This document shows, piece by piece, positions 54,795-64,000 of a stretch of 64,000 nucleotides of DNA. Source of the DNA: Aquimarina sediminis. GTDB taxonomy: Bacteria; Bacteroidota; Bacteroidia; Flavobacteriales; Flavobacteriaceae. The DNA is taken from contig NZ_POYJ01000007.1 in NCBI RefSeq assembly GCF_002895435.1, positions 1-64,000 of the forward strand, in the 5' to 3' direction. Under the pieces are notes generated by a model. That model had not been told where the DNA came from, made no database searches, and saw only the letters and a program-made list of their open reading frames with translations. Both the position numbers and the translations under genes were made by a program. The first letter of the stretch is position 1. Each line of letters starts with the position of its first letter.

Positions 54795-54796
54795 TT

Positions 54797-55789
54797 ATGA
54801 AGTCCGTTTTTAAAAGTGAAGTCTTCACAGAAAAAATCATTACAAAAAAACTAGCCCCTGGGCTTAGGACTCGTGAGTTGTCTGAAAAAAATGTCGTGCT
54901 AGATTATACTTCTGTAAAAAGTAACACCAAAGAGATACTTCTGGATGGGATTAAAATAAATATAAGAAAAGAACGAATTGACCCCCCTTTTATAGTTGAA
55001 GTCGAACATGATTTTCCTTTCTTAAAAATACATTTTGAAATAAAAGGAAGTAGTAAGTACAGTCCTAAAAATGATAAAAGCGTTGCTGTTAATATTCCTG
55101 GAGGACATTACAATTTTTTTTATTTACCCAAAGTGAAAGGCGTTTTAAGATATGATACCTCTATAAGAAATACTCTAGAAATTGTTTTTACCAAGGCATA
55201 TCTTAAGCGTGTTTTTGGAGATTCGCTTAAAAAAATAAGTGCCGGTTTTGGAGACGCTTTAGAAAAAGATATTCCCTTTTTAATGTGGGAACAAAGTAGA
55301 CCTATTCCTTCACAATTATATTCTATCATACAGGAAATCATTAATTGCAAATTTAAAGAAGGTATAAAAAAGGCTTATTTAGAATCAAAAATAACAGAAA
55401 TACTTACCATCTTTTTTGATTGTCTAAAGGAGAAAAGAGAATCCCCTATATCAGGTAAAAAGATTAGTAAAGAAGATTATTCAAAGATCATAATAGCAGA
55501 AGATATTCTAAGAAAAAACCTTAAAGATCCCCCTACCATTTCTGAGTTATCAATCATTACTGGTATTAACCAATTTAAACTAAAGCAAAACTTCAAATTA
55601 GTTTTTGAAAAACCCATTTTCTCATACTTAACTCAATTAAGAATGGAGAACGCCAAACGGTTAATTACAGAAAAGGAATATACAATTGCTGAAGCTTCTT
55701 ATGAGGTTGGTTATAAAAATCCCCAGCATTTTACTGCTGCTTTTAAAAGGAAATATAACTATCTACCGAGTGCTCTAAAAACTTATTGA
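54797..55789 (+). CDS. AraC-type regulator of siderophore uptake (PchR-like)
   Basis: The 330-residue protein has an N-terminal sensing half (about 1-220) and a C-terminal AraC HTH pair (about 230-330; PTISELSIITGINQFKLKQN, then YTIAEASYEVGYKNPQHFTA). The family activates siderophore uptake genes when the ferric siderophore is bound. It is divergent from the receptor operon across the direct-repeat operator. Confidence 0.85.
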   Translation: MKSVFKSEVFTEKIITKKLAPGLRTRELSEKNVVLDYTSVKSNTKEILLDGIKINIRKERIDPPFIVEVEHDFPFLKIHFEIKGSSKYSPKNDKSVAVNIPGGHYNFFYLPKVKGVLRYDTSIRNTLEIVFTKAYLKRVFGDSLKKISAGFGDALEKDIPFLMWEQSRPIPSQLYSIIQEIINCKFKEGIKKAYLESKITEILTIFFDCLKEKRESPISGKKISKEDYSKIIIAEDILRKNLKDPPTISELSIITGINQFKLKQNFKLVFEKPIFSYLTQLRMENAKRLITEKEYTIAEASYEVGYKNPQHFTAAFKRKYNYLPSALKTY

Positions 55790-55849
55790 CCCTTTCTACT
55801 AGTAGTAACATTATTAAGAATGCATAAACAAATCTACTTTTGATAATCT

Positions 55850-56821
55850 TTATGTAGATAATTGTTCTTCTTTACGATCTGTAGCTAAGGTAGGGGTCAA
55901 GGAAAATCCAGAAATTTCATCTCTCAACTCTTTTGTCATTTCTATAGTTAAAGAATTTAAAGCTGGTTCTAATTGTGCTACAGTTCGTGCTCCTATTATC
56001 GGCGCCGTTATCGTTTGGTTAGCACTCACCCAGGCAATAGCTAAACTTACTGGATCATAATCATTTGCCATAGCAAATTTTATAAACCTATCAACAGTTT
56101 TATTAGTAACCTCATCATCATACCTTTTTTGATACATTTCACTGGTTTTGAACCTCCCATCTACATTGCTATTGTGATATTTCCCAGTTAACAGTCCACC
56201 TCCCAGAGGGCTATAGGAAGTCACTCCCAATTTCTCACTATAAGCCATTGGTAATAACTCTGATTCGCATTGGCGTTTTAATAGGCTATACATCGGTTGA
56301 ATACATGTGATCGGTTCATAGTTAGATTTTTCAACAATCGAAATAGCCTTCATAACTTGCCATGCTGCGAAATTACTCAACCCTATGTAATGAATTTTAC
56401 CTTGCTTTACAAAATCATTAAGTGTGGATAAACTTTCTTCCAATGGTGTTTCTGTATCAAAACAGTGCATATAATACAGGTCGATATAATCTGTATTTAA
56501 CCTTTTTAGACTCTTATTTAACTCTTTAGTAAGGTGATGTCTACTCAATCCTCTATCATTTACAGTATTTCCAGTTGGGTAATATGCTTTTGTAGTTATA
56601 ACAACTTCATCTCTATGCTCATAAATCAACTTACCCAAAATTCTTTCTGATTCTCCCTTGGCATATACATTAGCACAATCAAAAAAATTAACCCCTCTAT
56701 CTCTCGAAGTTTGGTAAATTTTTTTAGACATAGCCGCATCTGCTCCATCTCCAAATGTCATGGTTCCTAAACATAATGAAGAGACCTTAATTCCAGAATT
56801 TCCTAAGTTTTTGTAATTCAT
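55850..56821 (-). CDS. Aldo/keto reductase
   Basis: The 323-residue cytosolic enzyme has the AKR barrel pattern: FDCANVYAKGESERILGKLI with the Asp/Tyr pair, a Lys in VVITTKAYYPTG, the LYYMHCFDTETPLEE His motif, and an NADPH end (APIIGARTVAQLEPALNSL). It is related to the YajO/general stress group. It is alone on its strand, and its role is probably detoxification of carbonyls. Confidence 0.9.
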   Translation of the reverse strand: MNYKNLGNSGIKVSSLCLGTMTFGDGADAAMSKKIYQTSRDRGVNFFDCANVYAKGESERILGKLIYEHRDEVVITTKAYYPTGNTVNDRGLSRHHLTKELNKSLKRLNTDYIDLYYMHCFDTETPLEESLSTLNDFVKQGKIHYIGLSNFAAWQVMKAISIVEKSNYEPITCIQPMYSLLKRQCESELLPMAYSEKLGVTSYSPLGGGLLTGKYHNSNVDGRFKTSEMYQKRYDDEVTNKTVDRFIKFAMANDYDPVSLAIAWVSANQTITAPIIGARTVAQLEPALNSLTIEMTKELRDEISGFSLTPTLATDRKEEQLST

Positions 56822-57031
56822 TTTCTGTAATTTGTTACTATACTTTTAATTTCCACCCCACAAAATATACTTTATCCATATCTTGGATAATCTCGAACTT
56901 GCTTTGTTTTTAATAAGTACTACATTTGCACTAGGGATGGTTTTTGGATATATTTCACTCTTTAAGCATTTAAAAATCAGAATAATTAAACATTAAACCT
57001 AGGGCGTAAAGAAAATTTTAACGCTAAAATA

Positions 57032-57063
57032 TTTGCATAACTAGACGACTGGTCATATTTTTG
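57032..57063 (+). promoter_or_regulatory. Promoter with embedded TetR operator (site 1)
   Basis: TTTG at 57032-57035 and TATTTTTG at 57056-57063 are separated by 20 bases, an exact Bacteroidota promoter, and the operator TAGACGACTGGTCA occupies 57042-57055 between the two boxes. Repressor binding would block the polymerase, so the TetR gene starting at 57084 should control itself. Confidence 0.75.
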
Positions 57064-57083
57064 CTCCTATTAATTAAACTTTT

Positions 57084-57680
57084 ATGTCGAAAACCTTAAA
57101 ACATGAAATAAAAGCCGATTACCTTTTAGAAAAGGGTATGGAGATCATGTGGTCAAAAGGCTATAACGGCACTAGTGTTAATGATATCGTTAAGGCTGCT
57201 GAAGTTCCTAAAGGTTCTTTTTATTTTTATTTTGATAGTAAAGAAGATTTTGCAATAAAAGCTCTTAACAAATATTTTATGATGCAGATCACTCCTGCTC
57301 TAGAAATATTGCATGATAAATCTCTTCCTGCAAAACAACGGTTACTTAACTTTTATGAATATAGAATTGACATCATTAAAAAAGAACTGGAATGTAAAAA
57401 AGGATGTATGGGTTGCAACTTAAGTAATGAAATGGCCGAACATAATGATAACATAAGAGAAGCTATTTTAGAAAAAAATAATCGAATAAAATCTGAAATC
57501 ATAGCGGTTGCATTGGAAGCCCAGAAAAATGGTAGTATCAATGCATTGATCAATGTTGAAAATATGGTAGATTTTATCGAAGATGCTGGCAAAGGAGCAA
57601 TGACTACTATGAAAGAAACGCAAAGTTCGTACCCAATGGATAATGTAATGGATATGACTAGAAAATTATTTTTAGCATAA
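57084..57680 (+). CDS. TetR family repressor of the MMPL operon
   Basis: The 198-residue protein has the N-terminal TetR HTH (about 10-60; GYNGTSVNDIVKAAEVPKGS, then FYFYFDSKEDFAIKAL) and a helical ligand domain with a Cys-rich spot (LECKKGCMGCNLSNE, about 104-118). The inducer is unknown. Four matching operators in its own and the next gene's promoter regions identify its targets. Confidence 0.9.
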   Translation: MSKTLKHEIKADYLLEKGMEIMWSKGYNGTSVNDIVKAAEVPKGSFYFYFDSKEDFAIKALNKYFMMQITPALEILHDKSLPAKQRLLNFYEYRIDIIKKELECKKGCMGCNLSNEMAEHNDNIREAILEKNNRIKSEIIAVALEAQKNGSINALINVENMVDFIEDAGKGAMTTMKETQSSYPMDNVMDMTRKLFLA

Positions 57681-57698
57681 TATTTTTTTTAACCACTG

Positions 57699-57712
57699 TA
57701 GACGACTGGTCA
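57699..57712. promoter_or_regulatory. TetR operator site 2
   Basis: TAGACGACTGGTCA, identical to site 1, lies 19 bases after the TetR stop, within the leader of the MMPL gene. Confidence 0.7.
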
Positions 57713-57782
57713 ATTATTAACATTTAAATAACTTTTATATATAATGTAAAGTATATTTTAGCATAACAATAACTCAACCAAA

Positions 57783-57796
57783 TAGACGACCGGTCA
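57783..57796. promoter_or_regulatory. TetR operator site 3
   Basis: TAGACGACCGGTCA differs from site 1 at one base and is more palindromic in the centre (GACCGGTC). It lies between sites 2 and 4 in the MMPL leader. Confidence 0.7.
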
Positions 57797-57905
57797 ACTT
57801 ATTGTTTTAAAAGATCTTTTAAAGATTTATTAAAAACCGTGTCCAACTATATATAATCAAATCGTCATACTATAAAACTCGTATCAAATCGATTTTCACT
57901 TTAAC

Positions 57906-57919
57906 AAGTCGACTGGTCA
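57906..57919. promoter_or_regulatory. TetR operator site 4
   Basis: AAGTCGACTGGTCA matches 12 of 14 bases of site 1 and ends 17 bases before the MMPL start, a position where bound repressor would block transcription or elongation. Confidence 0.62.
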
Positions 57920-57936
57920 ACTAACAATTAACAAAT

Positions 57937-60339
57937 ATGAATGCATTAAAAAAAGCAGGTGACGCTACAAACGCGTTTGCAAGAAAATGGGCAGAATTTG
58001 TAATCAAATTCAAATGGCCTGTCTTAATAACTACATTAATCATTGCTCTAGGGCTAGGCTCTCAAGGCAATATGGAATTTGATGGTGATTACCATGTGTT
58101 TTTCAGTGAATCTAATCCAGAACTTGAAGCTTTTGATGCTTTACAGGATAAGTATACAAAGGATGATAATATCGTCATTGTACTTTCTCCCTCTAATGGG
58201 GATATATTTACTAAAGATAATTTAGTCGCTATTGAAGAACTTACTGCAGAATCCTGGAATACTCCATATTCTTCTCGTGTAGATGCGGTAACAAACTTTC
58301 AGCATACCAGCGCTCAAGGAGATGATTTGTATGTAGATGATCTATCATATGAATCTGCTCTAAAAACCAATTCTGAAATCAAACAGATAAGAGATAAAGC
58401 ACTTAAAGAGCCTCTTCTTGTTAATCGTCTACTCAACGAAAAAGGAAGCATTACTGCAATTAATATCACTGTAAGGCTACCAGGTGTAGATAGCGCAAAA
58501 GAAATACCAGAAGTAACTGCTTTTGTTCGTAAATCTATTTCTGATTTTCAGGAAAAATACCCAAATTTTCAAGTCCACTCCTCTGGACTGGTACCTCTTA
58601 ATACAGCATTTTTTGAATCTTCAATGAGAGATCTGATGCTCACCATGATTATGCTTATTATAGTAATCATTACCACGCTTATTCTTACACGAAATTTCTT
58701 CAGCACATTAGCAACTCTAATTGTGGTGCTATTCTCTATTATCAGTGCCATAGGCTTTGTAGGAATTATGGGGATTAAACTCACACCTCCTTCTTCTGTT
58801 TTTCCGACTATGATACTGACATTAGCTGTAGCAGACAGTATTCATATTCTAATTACTATGCTCCAAAAAATGCGTAAAGACGGTTACACAAAAAAAGAAG
58901 CGCTTGTAGAATCTATGCGTCTTAACTTCATGCCTGTACTTATTACTAGTTTAACTACCGTAATTGGATTTTTGACCATGAATTTTGGAGATGTTCCCCC
59001 TTTTTGGGACTTAGGTAATATTACCGCATTCGGAATGACAATGGCCTTCTTATACTCTACTACTGCGTTGCCAGCTCTTATGGCTATTTTACCTGTAAAA
59101 GTTAAGGAAAAGCAAAGAGCAGCTGTAAACAAACCAAGTTGGTATACCAATCTCGGTGTTTTTGTAGCAAAACAACCTAAAAGACTTGCCATAATTTCAT
59201 TGGTGATTATAGCTGGTTTTACTTATCTCGCTACAAAAAATCAATTTAATGATGAGTTCATTAATTATTTTGACGAGAGTGTCAAATTTAGAAGTGATAC
59301 CGATTACATAAGCGAGAATTTAACAGGAATCTATAATGTTGAGTTTTCAGTAGGAAGTGGAGAAAGTGGAGGGATCAATAACCCTAATTATCTCAAAAAC
59401 CTTAATAATTTTGAAGATTGGCTTGAGGAACAACCAGAAGTCATTCATGTAAATGCTTTTAGTGAAGTAGCCAGAAGGGTAAACCGCTCTATGCATGGTG
59501 ATGATGAGTCTTACTATCAAGTCCCAAAAAGTCGGGAAGAAGCCGCTCAATATCTACTGCTCTATGAACTTTCTTTACCATTTGGATTAGATCTAAACAA
59601 TCAAATTAATGTGGACAAATCTGAAAGTAGAGTTACGGTAACTCTTCAGAATATTTCTAGTGCAGAAATGATTGCTTTCTCAAAAAGAGCCGAGTTATGG
59701 TTACAAAACAATACTCCTAAGCCAATGCATACTATTGGAGTAAGTCCGACTTTAATGTTTTCAAAATTAGGATTTAGGCAAGCCGAGAGTATGCTTAAGG
59801 GAAATATAATTGCTTTAATACTTATTTCTTTAGTCTTGATGCTAGCACTAAGAAACTTTAAGCTTGGTCTTTTAAGCATTATCCCCAATGTTACTCCTGT
59901 CTTTGTTGGTTTCGGTTTTTGGGCAATGTACAAAGCCCAGATTAATACAGGAATGGTAATCGTTTTTGGTATGACATTAGGTATAATTGTAGACGATACT
60001 GTACATTTTATGAGTAAATTTTTAAGAGCCCGTAGAGAACTGGGGTATGATGCCCGACAAGCTGTTATTTACGCATTTGAAACTGTAGGAAAAGCATTGG
60101 TAACAACCACTATTGTCCTTCTAGCAGGATTTGCCGTGCTCTCCACTTCTTCTTTTGCTCTAAATAGTTATATGGCAAGAATCACTGTAATCATTATTCT
60201 ATCTGCTTTAATAATTGATTTCATACTTCTGCCTGCTTTACTCATACTTGTTAGCAAAAAGAACGAAGTAACAGAGATAACTTTAGAAAAGGTCGAAAAA
60301 AAAGAAAAATTAGAACCACAAGTACAACTTGATAAATAA
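57937..60339 (+). CDS. MMPL/RND-type exporter
   Basis: The 800-residue inner-membrane protein has the RND/MMPL layout of two repeats, each with one leading helix, a large periplasmic domain and five further helices (about 30-47, 225-390, 410-430 and 625-785). Sterol-sensing-like segments (PTMILTLAVADSIHILITML and VIVFGMTLGIIVDDTVHFMS) carry the Asp residues of the proton relay. Cargo is unknown; related exporters move lipids or hydrophobic compounds. The following LolA-like and barrel proteins suggest a lipid route to the outer membrane. Confidence 0.9.
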   Translation: MNALKKAGDATNAFARKWAEFVIKFKWPVLITTLIIALGLGSQGNMEFDGDYHVFFSESNPELEAFDALQDKYTKDDNIVIVLSPSNGDIFTKDNLVAIEELTAESWNTPYSSRVDAVTNFQHTSAQGDDLYVDDLSYESALKTNSEIKQIRDKALKEPLLVNRLLNEKGSITAINITVRLPGVDSAKEIPEVTAFVRKSISDFQEKYPNFQVHSSGLVPLNTAFFESSMRDLMLTMIMLIIVIITTLILTRNFFSTLATLIVVLFSIISAIGFVGIMGIKLTPPSSVFPTMILTLAVADSIHILITMLQKMRKDGYTKKEALVESMRLNFMPVLITSLTTVIGFLTMNFGDVPPFWDLGNITAFGMTMAFLYSTTALPALMAILPVKVKEKQRAAVNKPSWYTNLGVFVAKQPKRLAIISLVIIAGFTYLATKNQFNDEFINYFDESVKFRSDTDYISENLTGIYNVEFSVGSGESGGINNPNYLKNLNNFEDWLEEQPEVIHVNAFSEVARRVNRSMHGDDESYYQVPKSREEAAQYLLLYELSLPFGLDLNNQINVDKSESRVTVTLQNISSAEMIAFSKRAELWLQNNTPKPMHTIGVSPTLMFSKLGFRQAESMLKGNIIALILISLVLMLALRNFKLGLLSIIPNVTPVFVGFGFWAMYKAQINTGMVIVFGMTLGIIVDDTVHFMSKFLRARRELGYDARQAVIYAFETVGKALVTTTIVLLAGFAVLSTSSFALNSYMARITVIIILSALIIDFILLPALLILVSKKNEVTEITLEKVEKKEKLEPQVQLDK

Positions 60340-60361
60340 ATTAAAACAAAAAATTATAATT

Positions 60362-61135
60362 ATGAGAACATTAATTTTTACAGGAATAGCATTATTAGGT
60401 ATTTCAATGGCATCCGCACAAAGTGCCGAAGATCGAGGTATGCAAATTGCTAAGGCAGCGGATAAAGCTGACCAAGGTTTTAAAAGCTCTATTGTAAATC
60501 TTAAAATGACATTAAAAAATAAAAATGGACAAAAGAGCGAGCGCTTGCTCATTACCAGAACCTTAGAACAAACCGAAGATGGAGATAAGTCCCTGATTGT
60601 TTTTAATAGTCCAAAAGATGTAAAAGGTACCTCTACACTTACATTTACTCACAAAATAGGATCTGATGATCAATGGTTATTTCTACCATCGATTAAAAGA
60701 GTAAAAAGAATATCTTCTAACAATAAATCTGGACCTTTTGTTGGTAGTGAGTTTGCCTATGAAGATCTTTCTTCTCAAGAGGTAGAAAAATACAGTTACA
60801 AGTTTCTAGAAGAAAAAGGAGAACTTCTTTTGGTAGAACAAGACCCTGTAGATCCTAAATCTGGATACACTAGACGAATTGTTACTTACAATAAAAACAA
60901 ACAATACCGGATAGAAAAAGTTGAGTTTTATGATAGAAAAAACTCATTATTAAAAACATTAACCTATAGCAATTATAAGCTATACAAAGGAAAATTCTGG
61001 AGAGCATTATCTCTCAATATGGTAAATCACCAAAGTAATAAAGAAACTTTATTAAAATTTAGTGAATATAACTTTGAGGCAGATCTTGCTGAAGAAGATT
61101 TTACTCAGGTCGCTCTAAAAAGAGCTGGTCAATAA
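60362..61135 (+). CDS. Outer-membrane lipoprotein-sorting (LolA-like) protein
   Basis: The start at 60362 (MRTLIFTGIALLG) gives a clean Sec signal ending near ASAQS; an ATG at 60329 would add 11 residues. The 257-residue protein has the LolA-like half-barrel pattern (SLIVFNSPKDVKGTSTLTFT, WLFLPSIKRVKRISSNN, GSEFAYEDLSSQE). Relatives found beside MMPL exporters are thought to carry lipid across the periplasm. It is 22 bases after the exporter and so part of the same TetR-controlled operon. Confidence 0.85.
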   Translation: MRTLIFTGIALLGISMASAQSAEDRGMQIAKAADKADQGFKSSIVNLKMTLKNKNGQKSERLLITRTLEQTEDGDKSLIVFNSPKDVKGTSTLTFTHKIGSDDQWLFLPSIKRVKRISSNNKSGPFVGSEFAYEDLSSQEVEKYSYKFLEEKGELLLVEQDPVDPKSGYTRRIVTYNKNKQYRIEKVEFYDRKNSLLKTLTYSNYKLYKGKFWRALSLNMVNHQSNKETLLKFSEYNFEADLAEEDFTQVALKRAGQ

Positions 61136-61387
61136 GTAAGCACCTATTATTCTTATTAGTAACACCAAACGCAAGGCTCAATTTGTTATATCCAATAGTG
61201 GTTATTTTGGTTACCCAGATTGTTGTTTTTGTCACAATTAAGCCTTGTGTTTCTATAAAAAATACAATTACAATACATCTAGATTGATAAACAAGTAAAT
61301 CCTACAGAAGTAACCACTTCTCATTGGTGTATTGATCATTATTCTTGATTCAATTAAAAATCAAGAAATAACAAAAAAAAACAGTTT

Positions 61388-62587
61388 ATGAAGATTAATA
61401 TTATTATCCTTCTGCTAGGAAGTTTTACTACGCTGTATGCTCAAAATAAAGAGTCTAAAAAACTAAATCATGATTTTGAGTTAGAACTAGAAGGAGAATA
61501 TCGATATTTTTATGATAATGCGCTTTTTGAAAATCAGAAAGATCATTTTCCTTCTTTTGCAGTACGCCCTGAATATAAAGTAGAATGGAACAAAGGGTAC
61601 GAAAGTATAAATTTTAAAGGTTTTTTTCGATTAGATGTTGATGATAAACGAACACACTGGGATATACGTGAGTTATACTACCAAAAGGCTAAAAACAATT
61701 GGGAGTTTAATCTAGGAGTAAAAAAAGTGTATTGGGGCGTAGCAGAAAGCAACCACCTGGTGGATATCATTAATCAAACCGATGCTGTCGAAACATTTGA
61801 CGGTGAAGAAAAACTAGGGCAACCAATGGCACAATTTACCTGGATCACCGAAAAACTAGGAACTTTTGATTTTTTCTACCTTCCTTATCATCGCAAACGC
61901 ACTTTTTCTGGAGAAAAAGGAAGATTACGTTTTTCTTCTGTAATTGATAAAGATGATTTAAGCTATGAAAGTGGAGCTAAAGAATGGCGTCAAGATATTG
62001 CTTTTCGTTGGAAACATTACTTTGATATTTTTGATATTGGTCTATCACATTTTTATGGAACTGGTAGAGAACCACTTTTCACGTTTGATGCTACAGGAAA
62101 CATTAATGCCTTCTATCCTATTATCAATCAATCTGGAATAGATATACAGATTACACACAATGCTTTTTTATGGAAACTGGAATCTATCTATCGCAATGCC
62201 GATGCTCAAGATTTCATTGCATTGGTTGCGGGTCTGGAATACACCTTTTCTAACATCGATCGAAATGGTTTAGATATAGGTGTACTAGGAGAATATTTGT
62301 ATGATGAGCGCAATGAATTTGCCCTAAATGCTTTACAAAATGATCTTTTTCTCGGAAGTCGAATAGCCTTTAATGACACTAAAGATACTTCAATTTTGAT
62401 AGGAGGAATTACAGATTTAGAATCTAGTAGTACTATTTTTAGCCTTGAAGCTTCTAGACGTTTTGGCAATAGCTGGACTGCGGAGGTAGAAGCACGTGTT
62501 TTTAACAATATCAATAGGAATGAGCCTATCTTATCTAACTTTAGAGAAGATAGCTTCTTTAGAATTTCTATTTCCAAATATTTTTAA
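61388..62587 (+). CDS. Outer-membrane beta-barrel protein of the exporter operon
   Basis: The 399-residue protein has a signal ending near LYAQN and a run of amphipathic strands ending in the terminal aromatic strand FFRISISKYF, as in outer-membrane barrels. Its place after MMPL and LolA-like genes, as in DUF1302-type neighbours elsewhere, suggests the outer-membrane step of the same export path. The 252-base gap before it leaves room for a separate promoter, although none is obvious. Confidence 0.75.
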   Translation: MKINIIILLLGSFTTLYAQNKESKKLNHDFELELEGEYRYFYDNALFENQKDHFPSFAVRPEYKVEWNKGYESINFKGFFRLDVDDKRTHWDIRELYYQKAKNNWEFNLGVKKVYWGVAESNHLVDIINQTDAVETFDGEEKLGQPMAQFTWITEKLGTFDFFYLPYHRKRTFSGEKGRLRFSSVIDKDDLSYESGAKEWRQDIAFRWKHYFDIFDIGLSHFYGTGREPLFTFDATGNINAFYPIINQSGIDIQITHNAFLWKLESIYRNADAQDFIALVAGLEYTFSNIDRNGLDIGVLGEYLYDERNEFALNALQNDLFLGSRIAFNDTKDTSILIGGITDLESSSTIFSLEASRRFGNSWTAEVEARVFNNINRNEPILSNFREDSFFRISISKYF

Positions 62588-62609
62588 AGCTTACACAATC
62601 TAAAAAGAA

Positions 62610-62640
62610 AAAGCCATCCCTAGTTTAGCAGGATGGCTTT
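62610..62640. terminator. Terminator between the barrel gene and the M57-like gene
   Basis: A 10-bp stem (AAAGCCATCC at 62610-62619 with GGATGGCTTT at 62631-62640) with flanking A/T runs lies between the convergent genes. Confidence 0.75.
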
Positions 62641-62675
62641 TATAAAAAGTTCAAAGCTTATCTTATAACTAATTC

Positions 62676-63527
62676 TTAGTACAGGTAGTTTAAAGCAGTT
62701 CTATCTCTGTTACTAAACTCTCCATCTTCACCACCATCAAAACAAGAGATCATAATAGAATCTGTATCTAAACCACTTTGTCCCCAACGGTTAGCAGTAG
62801 GAGTTCCTGGAATATGGATAGCTCCTATCCCAGCAGACCCTTCATTACTATTATCACATCTTCTTCGAGCATAATCAGTATGTCTGAATCCTAAACAGTG
62901 TCCCATTTCATGACCCATTAAATGCTCCATAGCATTGTTACTTAAACTGTTACTACCTGCGTTAATTTGAATCCACTTATATGGTCTTCCTCCACTAGGA
63001 AAACCTGCAGATCCTCCTGCACCCGAAGAACCATTATTATATACTACCATATCAGCATTGGTAGATGCAGAAAAAGATAGACTGAAACTAAGTGAATTAT
63101 TTAATGCATTATAATTATTAACAGCCCATCGAAGTCCTGTTTGCATTTTACTGGTTAAAGCATACCCAGATCCTGTATATCCAATAATACTAATATTTCT
63201 ATTACCACTAGATACAAGGTTATTTGTTCTGTATTGCTTATTCCCGTTTTCTATTTCTGCCAGTTTTTGTTCTGCCAATTTATTAATTGCCAAAATAAGA
63301 TCGCTAGATTGTATAGCTTCTTCTACTGACCCATCTGGATGTTTTACCGTTACATATTCTGCCCCAAAATCGTTAACTCCTGCATCATGCAATGCCTGAA
63401 TATGAGCTTTTGAAAGTAGTTCTGTAACAATTTCTGGTTGTGTCTCGTTAGAAACTTCTTTTTTTTCACAGGATATTGTATATCCAGCAACGATAGCGCA
63501 AAGCGCTAGTACTTTGATTTTTTTCAT
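62676..63527 (-). CDS. M57-type zinc metallopeptidase lipoprotein
   Basis: The 283-residue protein has a lipobox at Cys20 (TISC), a propeptide-like helical region (about 30-100) and a metzincin-type zinc site HEMGHCLGFRH (His206, Glu207, His210, His216). The layout fits the M57/protease B group (dual-action HEIGH peptidases). It is likely surface-exposed or secreted after processing. It stands alone on its strand. Confidence 0.85.
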   Translation of the reverse strand: MKKIKVLALCAIVAGYTISCEKKEVSNETQPEIVTELLSKAHIQALHDAGVNDFGAEYVTVKHPDGSVEEAIQSSDLILAINKLAEQKLAEIENGNKQYRTNNLVSSGNRNISIIGYTGSGYALTSKMQTGLRWAVNNYNALNNSLSFSLSFSASTNADMVVYNNGSSGAGGSAGFPSGGRPYKWIQINAGSNSLSNNAMEHLMGHEMGHCLGFRHTDYARRRCDNSNEGSAGIGAIHIPGTPTANRWGQSGLDTDSIMISCFDGGEDGEFSNRDRTALNYLY

Positions 63528-64000
63528 TTTTAATAAGTTGAGTTTGTGTAGTTATTAATACTATTTTATAGAGTTTTTAAGCTCTATTATAAATTTAAAT
63601 TATGCAAAAAAAGCTTTGAACTTTTAATTTTTGCGGTTTGAAGATATAATAATTTTTTTGAAAAATCCGTTAATTTTTTAAACTATTTATTAAAAATACG
63701 GTAAAACCGTAAGATTAATTCAACAAAAACACCAAGTATTCCTTTTTTTCTTAGCTTAAAAATCGACCAAATACACATCGTATAGGATCAATAAATATGT
63801 AAAGAAAGTGTTAAAACAAGGGAAAAAGAAAGGTATTAAAGAAAATTATAATATAAATAAAAAACGCATGAAAGAAAGTTTTTTCTTACATATTATAATT
63901 TTTAAATTCTACAAACACCCAAAAAGCCAAATTTTTAAATATTTAACAACAATCATAAAATCATTATTCTATATAACAAAAATATTCATCAACAGTTCTT
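63528..64000. other. Right-edge region without a gene
   Basis: The sequence is very A/T-rich, with many A and T runs. No open frame, repeat or promoter motif is convincing. A promoter for the M57-like gene should lie here, but no TAnnTTTG was found near its start. Confidence 0.35.

Overview
The window is an AT-rich chromosomal segment from a member of the Bacteroidota, most likely a marine Flavobacteriaceae (Aquimarina-like; this is inferred from gene content, not from a marker gene). Supporting signs are the subtype iii type VI secretion system (T6SSiii), a TonB receptor with an N-terminal carboxypeptidase-regulatory-like domain, LytS/LytTR signalling, many short lipoproteins ending their signal in a lipobox Cys, and promoters of the Bacteroidota type (TTTG, about 19-20 nt, TAnnTTTG).

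From about 1.1 to 38 kb is one T6SSiii locus. Core genes sit at its two ends on the + strand: tssH-tssB-tssC (1.1-5.5 kb) and tssE-tssF-tssP-like-tssK-tssO (33.1-38.0 kb). Two hcp (tssD) genes, tssN, tssG and an NlpC/P60 lipoprotein lie on the - strand at 29.3-32.9 kb. About 24 kb of effector, immunity and delivery genes fills the space between (5.6-29.3 kb), all on the - strand. Two delivery modules are recognisable. The first is vgrG, adaptor-like protein, DUF4280 PAAR-like protein, a 902-aa OmpA-domain cargo and a lipoprotein (27.7-21.0 kb). The second is vgrG, a DUF2931 lipoprotein, a Tle1-type phospholipase, an adaptor-like protein, DUF4280, an M15-peptidase-like cargo and a lipoprotein (19.2-10.4 kb). 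An hcp, lysozyme-like protein and lipoprotein trio lies upstream of the first module. Nearly every effector candidate is followed by a lipoprotein or exported protein, which fits periplasmic immunity against wall- or membrane-attacking toxins.

Downstream of the M15-like effector is a graveyard or reservoir of exchangeable toxin tips. One displaced M23 peptidase cassette starts with a 105-bp block that matches the effector's own pre-toxin junction at 97 of 105 bases. A second, chimeric M23 tail lies nearby, and each is followed by a lipoprotein. The second vgrG arose by a duplication that also carried along a now decayed piece of the neighbouring lipoprotein gene. TssQ and TssR, otherwise typical of T6SSiii, were not recognised.

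From 38 to 64 kb the content is ordinary accessory metabolism and transport: an M61 peptidase; a GlxA-type regulator; a DJ-1/PfpI protein with a metal-binding N-terminus and a GNAT enzyme; a LytS/LytTR/CocE-type hydrolase operon; a repeat-rich intergenic region; an AraC/SDR/lipoprotein group; an iron-siderophore uptake operon (TonB receptor, esterase, PepSY protein) with a divergent AraC regulator and direct-repeat operator; an aldo/keto reductase; a TetR-controlled MMPL exporter, LolA-like and outer-membrane protein operon with four matching operator sites; and an M57-type metallopeptidase lipoprotein. No tRNA, rRNA, CRISPR array or insertion sequence was recognised.
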